Assembly (NCBI GenBank): GCA_900552915.1
Contig: USBS01000058.1
Span: 1-11,422, forward strand
Length of the DNA stretch: 11,422 nt
DNA from: an uncultured Sutterella sp.
GTDB taxonomy: Bacteria; Pseudomonadota; Gammaproteobacteria; Burkholderiales; Burkholderiaceae_F
Direction of reading: 5' to 3'
Part shown: positions 6,535 to 11,422 of the stretch, piece by piece
Layout of the letters: each line of letters opens with the position of its first letter
Position numbering within the stretch: position 1 is the first letter of the stretch
Program-made: the position numbers and the translations under genes
The notes under the pieces: model-generated
Databases searched by the model: none
Seen by the model: only the letters and a program-made list of their open reading frames with translations
Told to the model about the DNA's origin: nothing

Positions 6535-9234
6535 TTAGGGAACAGAGTTCTCCAGCGGCTTAGCCTCTTCGGGCTCTTCGGCAGGAAGCGCTTCGAGCTT
6601 CATCGGCTCAAAGCGGCTCGGCACCACCTTGCCCTTGCGGGCGCGATGCGCGATGAACATATGCCATTCGGCCGGGCGCAGAACCTTGCTGCGAAGTTCA
6701 CCCGTGCTCTTTGTGGCGCCGTAGACCGTAATCGAATCGATATGCTTAAGTGCGCATGCCGAACCGAAGAGACAGAAGAGATCGATGCCGCCCATGAGCG
6801 TCACGCCCTTGCCGCCGCCCGCAAGCGTTCTGAGTTCGTCGAGCCCGAACACGAGCAGTCTTCCGTCCTGCGCGAGGCAAGCGACATACTGCGCCGACTC
6901 GGGCAGGATAACCGGCGCGCACATGCGGGCTTGCTCGCCCACGCTCATGAAGGCCTTGCCCGAGCGCACGCGGGCCACCAGATTCTTGAGCGAACAGGCC
7001 AGACCGAAGCCTTCGGTGGTGTAGAGCATCACGCGAAGCGCATCGGGGCCGTCCAAATAGCCGACGATGTCGCTGCCGGATTCAAGCTCAATAAAGCTTG
7101 TGATCGGCAGACCGTCGCCTCGGCCCGACGGCAGCTGAGAAACAGGCACCGAGTATGTGCGGCCGTTGCTGCCGCAGACGATGAGCGTGTCGGTGCTTTC
7201 GCACTCGGTCGACCATGCGTATTCGTCGCCCTGCTTGTAGCTCATGAGTTTGGCGTCGTGACCGTGGCCGGTGCGGCAGCGCACGTAGCCCTTTTCGGAA
7301 ATCACAACCGTGACGGGCTCGGAAATCTGCACGGGTTCGGAACTTGCCTTCTTTGCTTCTTCGATTTTTGTGCGGCGCTCGTCGCCGTAGAGTTTGGCCG
7401 CTTCCTTGGTTTCCTTGGCAACAACGTTTTTGAGCGTCTTTTCGTCGGAAAGGATTTTTTCGAGCGTTTCGCGTTCGGCCTGGAGCTTTTTCACTTCCTC
7501 TTCGACGCGTTCGAACTCGAGTTTGGCAAGCTGACGCAGGCGCAGTTCAAGAATGTCTTCGGCTTGCAGTTCGCTTAGTCCGAACTCAGCCATCAGCACT
7601 TCCTTGGGTTTTTCCTCAAAGCGCACGATTTCGATCACCCGGTCGATGTTGTCGATGGCGATCACGCGGCCTTCAAGGATATGCAATCGGGCATTGACCT
7701 TATTTAAGCGCGCCTGTGAGCGGCGACGAACCGTGTCAAGACGCGCCTGCACCCATTCGGAAAGAATCTGCTGCAAGCCCTTTTGCGCCGGCCGGCCGTC
7801 GTTGCCGATCATCACCAAATTCATCGGTGCATTGCACTCGAGACTCGTCTGGCTCAACAGCATCTGCACGAAGAACTCGCGGTCGACCTTGGATCTCTTT
7901 GGCTCAAAGACCAAGCGCACCTTGGTGTCCTTGTCGCATTCGTTGCGCACGCCGTCCAGAACCGAAAGCATGGCGGCCTTGGCGTTGGCCTGATCCGAAG
8001 AGATCACCTTTTTTCCGGCCTTGGGCTTGGGATTGGTGATCTCTTCAATCTGAGAAAGCACGAGCTCGGCGTTGGCCGCCGGCGGCAGTTCGTCGACCAC
8101 CAGCTGCCACTGGCCGCGCTGCAGCTCTTCAAAGTGATAGCAGGCGCGCACGCGCAGACTGCCTCGGCCGGTCGCGTATGTCTGCCGGATATCCGCGGGG
8201 CTTGAGATGATGCGTCCGCCGCCCGGATAGTCGGGCCCGGGCATCACGGCGAGGATGTCGTCTAGCGTCGCTTCGGGGTTCTTCAAAAGCAGAAGCACCG
8301 CCTGCGCCACTTCGTTTAAGTTGTGCGACGGAATCTCGGTGGCCATACCCACCGCAATGCCGCTTGCTCCGTTCAAAAGCACAAAAGGCAGTTTGGCGGG
8401 CAACTGCACGGGCTCCTTAAAAGAACCGTCGTAATTGGGTACAAACTCGACGTCTTCGCTGTCGAGCTCCGAGAGAACGAGTTCGGAGATTTTGGTAAGC
8501 CGTGCCTCCGTGTAGCGCATGGCAGCCGGCCCGTCCCCGTCGCGCGAGCCGAAGTTGCCTTCGCCGTCGACCAAGGGATAACGCAGACTGAAGTCCTGCG
8601 CCATGCGAACCATCGCGTCGTAAGCAGCCTGATCGCCGTGCGGATGGTATTTGCCGAGAACGTCGCCCACCACGCGGGCGCATTTGACAGCCTTGGCCGG
8701 CGGATTGAGCCGCATGCGGTCCATGGCGTAAAGAATGCGGCGCTGCACGGGCTTCATGCCGTCGAAGATGTCGGGCAGAGCGCGGCTCTTGACGACCGAG
8801 AGCGCATATTCCAGATAGGCACTGGCGGCGTAGCGCGCCAGCGTGAGCTCTCCGTTCAATTCGGGCGGCGTATCGTCGCAGAGAATGGCAGGAATTGCGT
8901 TTTTGCCAGCTGCGGTTTTACCTTGCTCGGGCTGGGCTTGTGCTGCCGGTTCTTCGGCACTGACAACAGGCTCAACGATTCCTGACTGCAGCCCATCACC
9001 GGCAACAACAGAGTCGCCGGACGCAGGTGCTTCGGCAGCCGTCTCGTCGGCTTCAACGTCTGCAGGCGTTTGTGTTTCCGACATCGCGGGGTGTGCGGGT
9101 TCGAGTCCCGCTTCGGGCACCGAATCTTGCGGCTCGGACGGCTCCTGCTCTGCACTCTGAGTATTGCCGTCAGCTTCGGTCAGATCGGAAAAGAGATCGG
9201 GCATTACGTCGGGAATATTCTTTTTCTTAGCCAT
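6535..9234 (-). CDS. parC: DNA topoisomerase IV subunit A, with N-terminal low-complexity expansion
   Basis: Breakage-reunion subunit of topoisomerase IV, which with ParE decatenates daughter chromosomes. At 899 residues it is much longer than E. coli ParC (about 750). The winged-helix/tower core starts near 129 (ELTLARYAASAYLEYALSVV), with RALPDIFDGMKPVQRRILYAM, the resistance-region motif HPHGDQAAYDAM (198-208), catalytic Tyr241 in AAMRYTEARL, and FVLLNGASGIAVGMATEIPSHNL. The C-terminal domain has degenerate blade motifs, including SGRGDGLPITS and TLAGGGKGVTLM. Core sequence is close to Burkholderiales and Neisseria ParC, and the GyrA box QRRGGKG is absent, so ParC rather than GyrA. Residues 1-20 (MAKKKNIPDVMPDLFSDL) resemble a normal betaproteobacterial start. 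About 18-126 is an Ala/Glu/Pro/Ser-rich insert containing a tRNA-like sequence in antisense. The start has a weak ribosome binding site. No parE is seen nearby. Confidence 0.95.
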   Translation of the reverse strand: MAKKKNIPDVMPDLFSDLTEADGNTQSAEQEPSEPQDSVPEAGLEPAHPAMSETQTPADVEADETAAEAPASGDSVVAGDGLQSGIVEPVVSAEEPAAQAQPEQGKTAAGKNAIPAILCDDTPPELNGELTLARYAASAYLEYALSVVKSRALPDIFDGMKPVQRRILYAMDRMRLNPPAKAVKCARVVGDVLGKYHPHGDQAAYDAMVRMAQDFSLRYPLVDGEGNFGSRDGDGPAAMRYTEARLTKISELVLSELDSEDVEFVPNYDGSFKEPVQLPAKLPFVLLNGASGIAVGMATEIPSHNLNEVAQAVLLLLKNPEATLDDILAVMPGPDYPGGGRIISSPADIRQTYATGRGSLRVRACYHFEELQRGQWQLVVDELPPAANAELVLSQIEEITNPKPKAGKKVISSDQANAKAAMLSVLDGVRNECDKDTKVRLVFEPKRSKVDREFFVQMLLSQTSLECNAPMNLVMIGNDGRPAQKGLQQILSEWVQARLDTVRRRSQARLNKVNARLHILEGRVIAIDNIDRVIEIVRFEEKPKEVLMAEFGLSELQAEDILELRLRQLAKLEFERVEEEVKKLQAERETLEKILSDEKTLKNVVAKETKEAAKLYGDERRTKIEEAKKASSEPVQISEPVTVVISEKGYVRCRTGHGHDAKLMSYKQGDEYAWSTECESTDTLIVCGSNGRTYSVPVSQLPSGRGDGLPITSFIELESGSDIVGYLDGPDALRVMLYTTEGFGLACSLKNLVARVRSGKAFMSVGEQARMCAPVILPESAQYVACLAQDGRLLVFGLDELRTLAGGGKGVTLMGGIDLFCLFGSACALKHIDSITVYGATKSTGELRSKVLRPAEWHMFIAHRARKGKVVPSRFEPMKLEALPAEEPEEAKPLENSVP
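9091..9122 (+). other. tRNA 3'-end-like sequence embedded antisense in parC
   Basis: On the plus strand there is a complete T-arm: 5-bp stem GCGGG/CCCGC (9095-9099 and 9107-9111) with the canonical 7-nt loop TTCGAGT (9100-9106). A 7-nt acceptor strand TTCGGGC (9112-9118), discriminator A (9119) and CCG, where a mature tRNA gene has CCA, follow. The pattern resembles a leucine-type tRNA whose 5' strand would be GCCCGAA. No such 5' strand, D-arm or anticodon arm is found in the preceding 90 bases, so this is not a complete tRNA gene. In parC it encodes residues 38-48, within VPEAGLEPAHPA. EAGLEPA-type peptides are familiar from spurious ORFs antisense to tRNA genes. It may be a captured tRNA fragment or old attachment-site remnant; coincidence is less likely but possible. 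Confidence 0.6.
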
Positions 9235-9324
9235 GTCTGCGTTCTAAAAATAGCGAATCGTTTCTCGAAAGACCGTAATTTTAGCGGTTTGCGTTGTCTG
9301 TTCCTGCAAAAGCCGGCTTGCAAG

Positions 9325-10620
9325 TCACTGCTCGCTGCCGTCGCCTGCGTCCGGTTGTCCCGATTCCACCCCCTTGAGTTTGCGCTGCATCACGTTGGTG
9401 CGGGTACGCATGGCCGAAACGGCCGTCTTGACCGAATCCACTCGTTTTTCCATGCTCTCGACGCTGTCGGCAAAGCGTCCGAACTCGGCTTTGACTTCGC
9501 CCAGCAAACGCCAGACTTCGGCGCTCTTTTGTTCGATCGCAAGCGTCCGAAAGCCCATCTGCAGACTGTTGAGAAACGCCGCGAGAACCGTCGGTCCCAC
9601 GATCGTCACATGGCACTCGCGCTGCACGCGCTCCACAAGACCGTTGATTCTGAGCACTTCGCTCCAAAGACTTTCCGCAGGCAGATAAAGCACGGCAAAC
9701 TCCGTTGTGTACGGCACTTCGACATACTTGTCTCGAATCTTCTGTGCTTCCGTGAGAATGCGCGTCTGCAGCGCCTTACGGGCTGCCTCCTCCATGACAG
9801 GGTCGGCTTTTTCGGAAGCTTCCTGAAGCCGCTCGTAGTCTTCGGTCGGGAACTTGGCGTCGATCGGAAGCAGCACGTATGTGCCCTCCTCGGCCCCGGG
9901 AAGCTTTACGGCAAATTCCACTCGCTCGCGCGAGCCCGGCCGCGTTGCGACATTGGTTAAATACTGCTCGGGCGTAAGCAGATCCGAAAGAATCATAGAA
10001 AGCTGCACTTCTCCGAACGTACCGCGGGTTTTGACATTGGTAAGCACGCGCCGCAGTCCGTCGACGTTTTGCGCCATCTCGCGCATCTCACCCAGGCCGC
10101 GATGCACTTCCAAAAGCTGCCCTTCCACAGTTTTGAACGATTCGCTCAGGCGAGCGTTGAGCGTCGTCGAGAGTTTTTCGTCGACGGTGTTTCGCATGGA
10201 CTCAAGCGCTTTGTCGTTGGCCTCGCGAATGGCCGCAAGCTCCTGACTCAAGGAAGCGCGCACGTTGAGCATGGCGTTGGCAACGGTTTCGTTCATTTGC
10301 GTAAGCCGCCGCTCCTGCGCTTCGCTGCCTTGATTGACAAGCTTGAGGAAATTCACGAAGTGGGTGCTTGTTGCTGTCTTCAGATCCGAGTCCGAGGCCA
10401 TCATCTGACGCGAGAGCGCTTCAAGCCGATCGACCGTTGCGGCCGCAGCCTGCCCCGAGAGCGCCTTTACGGTATCCGTACTTGCCTGCAGGTCGCGCTT
10501 GAGTTCCGAAGTGCGAAGCGCCAGAGCAATCACGAAGCCGGCGAGCACAACAACCAATGCAAGCACCGCAGCCAACATCGTCGGTGCGTATTGAGCCAAA
10601 GTCGAAGAAAGTTCCTGCAA
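9325..10620 (-). CDS. rmuC: RmuC family DNA recombination protein
   Basis: RmuC proteins are membrane-anchored, nuclease-fold proteins that limit recombination at inverted repeats; the exact biochemical activity is poorly defined. The 431 residues show an N-terminal transmembrane helix (about 13-36), a long coiled coil (about 38-190) and the conserved RmuC domain: LTNVKTRGTFGEVQLSMIL (193-211), QYLTNVATRPGSRERVEFAVKLP split over 219-241, LLPIDAKFPTEDYERL (250-265), IRDKYVEVPYTTEFAVLYLP (295-314) and IVGPTVLAAFLNSLQMGFRT (340-359). Glu235, Asp254 and Lys256 fit a PD-(D/E)xK-like site. The start is taken as TTG at 10620, with AGGA 11 nt upstream. The next in-frame ATG (residue 15) has no ribosome binding site and would cut into the membrane anchor. 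A polar, Gly/Asp/Gln-rich tail ends the protein. parC follows after 90 bp; gltS upstream is separated by a terminator. Confidence 0.93.
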   Translation of the reverse strand: MQELSSTLAQYAPTMLAAVLALVVVLAGFVIALALRTSELKRDLQASTDTVKALSGQAAAATVDRLEALSRQMMASDSDLKTATSTHFVNFLKLVNQGSEAQERRLTQMNETVANAMLNVRASLSQELAAIREANDKALESMRNTVDEKLSTTLNARLSESFKTVEGQLLEVHRGLGEMREMAQNVDGLRRVLTNVKTRGTFGEVQLSMILSDLLTPEQYLTNVATRPGSRERVEFAVKLPGAEEGTYVLLPIDAKFPTEDYERLQEASEKADPVMEEAARKALQTRILTEAQKIRDKYVEVPYTTEFAVLYLPAESLWSEVLRINGLVERVQRECHVTIVGPTVLAAFLNSLQMGFRTLAIEQKSAEVWRLLGEVKAEFGRFADSVESMEKRVDSVKTAVSAMRTRTNVMQRKLKGVESGQPDAGDGSEQ

Positions 10621-10710
10621 TTTCTTTGTGTTCCTAAAACCGAAAGCAACTAAATTCGGACGTCAGATTAGCAAGGATTTCCAAATGCGTGCATGTCTGC
10701 CCGACAGCAA

Positions 10711-10734
10711 AAAGGCCGCCCGCAGGCAGCCTTT
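10711..10734 (-). terminator. Rho-independent terminator of gltS
   Basis: On the minus strand a 10-bp stem (10734-10725 with 10720-10711) including one U-G pair closes on a UGCG tetraloop. The 3' arm runs into a short T-run (TTTTT at 10713-10709). It lies 25 bp after the gltS stop codon and 91 bp before the rmuC start, so it should separate gltS from the rmuC unit. The U-tract is short, so some read-through is possible. Confidence 0.75.
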
Positions 10735-10758
10735 CCGATGCTCAAGTTGGCCAAAGCG

Positions 10759-11422
10759 CTAAAGCGCCATCTGCGCCATTGTGGTGATGATGAGCGCGTT
10801 GATCAAGTCGATGAGGAAGGCGCCCACCACACTCACAATCAGCCAGGCCTGCGGGCTCTGGCCGTATTTTTCGCTCAGAGCCTGCATATTGGCCAAACCG
10901 TTGGCAGTCGCGCCCATCGAAAAGCCGATGCCGCCCACGGTGAGCATCACGGCGGTGAAGTTGCGCCCGAAGCACATGAACAGAATCGCCCAGGCAAAAA
11001 CCATCATCAGAGCGGTCTGGCACAACAGCGTCACCACAAGCGGCAGCGCCAAATTCGCAAGCTCATGAAGTTTGAGCGAGTTGATTGCCATCGTCACAAA
11101 CAGCACGAGGCTGATGTCGGCCACAGCATTTAAACCCACCTTGTCGATCTCGAACTTGCCGGAGAAGTCGGCAATGTTGCGCACGATGGCCGCCACGATC
11201 ATCGAGCCGATGTAGGCGGGCAGCGTAATGAACTGACCGAGGAAGTGGCTCACGATCGTGCCCAAAGCCATGCAGATGGCAATCATGCCGCCCGCCTTGA
11301 GCAGCTGCTCGGTAAAGCTCGGGTGTTCGGCCGAATGCTCGTCGATAATATCGGTTTCGACTTCTTCGGGAACATTGAGCTTTGCTGCCAACTCCGGATC
11401 GGTCATCGGCGTGCGCACCTTA
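10759..11422 (-). CDS. gltS: Sodium/glutamate symporter GltS, C-terminal half (5' part beyond right edge)
   Basis: Inner-membrane secondary transporter of the ESS family, importing glutamate with Na+. The frame is open through the right edge (AAG precedes GTG at 11418), so the visible 221 or so codons are the C-terminal part of a protein of about 400 residues. A hydrophilic acidic stretch (MTDPELAAKLNVPEEVETDI) corresponds to the central cytoplasmic loop. Then come about five or six hydrophobic segments. These carry VADISLVLFVTMAINSLKL, ELANLALPLVV, GGIGFSMGATANGLANMQA (the re-entrant-loop region of the second inverted repeat), KYGQSPQAWLIV and VVGAFLIDLINALIIT. These align well with remembered E. 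coli GltS (DISLSLFLAMALMSLKL, GFGLGATPTAIANMQA, VGAFFID.NALVI). The stop is TAG at 10759-10761, followed by an intrinsic terminator. The apparent GTG start at 11418 is only an internal valine codon. Confidence 0.93.
   Translation of the reverse strand, partial: KVRTPMTDPELAAKLNVPEEVETDIIDEHSAEHPSFTEQLLKAGGMIAICMALGTIVSHFLGQFITLPAYIGSMIVAAIVRNIADFSGKFEIDKVGLNAVADISLVLFVTMAINSLKLHELANLALPLVVTLLCQTALMMVFAWAILFMCFGRNFTAVMLTVGGIGFSMGATANGLANMQALSEKYGQSPQAWLIVSVVGAFLIDLINALIITTMAQMAL

Noticed and set aside
9020..9122. A complete, functional tRNA gene on the plus strand
   Set aside because: No acceptor 5' strand matching GCCCGAA, no D-arm and no anticodon arm precede the T-arm; only the 3' part is present.
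9235..9324. Own promoter for parC in the 90-bp rmuC-parC gap
   Set aside because: A TAAAAT-like box exists, but candidate -35 boxes are 20 bp or more away; none is convincing.
1..11422. CRISPR array, insertion sequence, integrase, toxin-antitoxin or defence cassette
   Set aside because: No regularly spaced repeats, terminal inverted repeats, transposase motifs or small paired ORFs were found. Gene content is housekeeping plus one sensor system.

Overview
The window is an ordinary-looking chromosomal segment of a Gram-negative bacterium, most likely an anaerobic or facultatively anaerobic betaproteobacterium (Burkholderiales, perhaps the gut Sutterellaceae). This rests on the Burkholderiales/Neisseria-like ParC sequence, a NarX-type sensor kinase, a class III (oxygen-sensitive) ribonucleotide reductase and a fairly GC-rich coding style. 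The placement is an inference from remembered family sequences, not from a database search. All seven genes lie on the minus strand; the long plus-strand reading frames are antisense shadows.

In transcription order (right to left): the 3' part of gltS (glutamate/Na+ symporter, cut by the right edge) ends at a good intrinsic terminator. Then come rmuC (TTG start), parC (topoisomerase IV subunit A), a NarX-like membrane histidine kinase, a membrane-anchored metallophosphoesterase and dxr (MEP isoprenoid pathway). parC, kinase and phosphoesterase are packed with gaps of 34 and 3 bp, and dxr follows after 52 bp, so parC-kinase-phosphoesterase-dxr looks like one transcription unit. rmuC may join it across a 90-bp gap. 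A 325-bp intergenic region follows, with a possible dxr terminator, a good sigma-70-like promoter and a structured leader. The window ends in nrdD, cut by the left edge before its glycyl-radical region.

Functionally this is a mix: DNA maintenance (rmuC, parC), anaerobic dNTP supply (nrdD), isoprenoid precursors (dxr), signal sensing (kinase) and transport (gltS). I see no CRISPR array, insertion sequence, integrase, toxin-antitoxin pair, defence cassette or other novel multigene system. The most unusual signal is a sequence matching the 3' third of a tRNA gene (T-arm, acceptor strand, discriminator, CC). It lies antisense inside a roughly 110-codon low-complexity expansion near the start of parC. 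Secondary points are the nrdD leader hairpins, the kinase without a visible response regulator, and dxr outside its usual gene neighbourhood.
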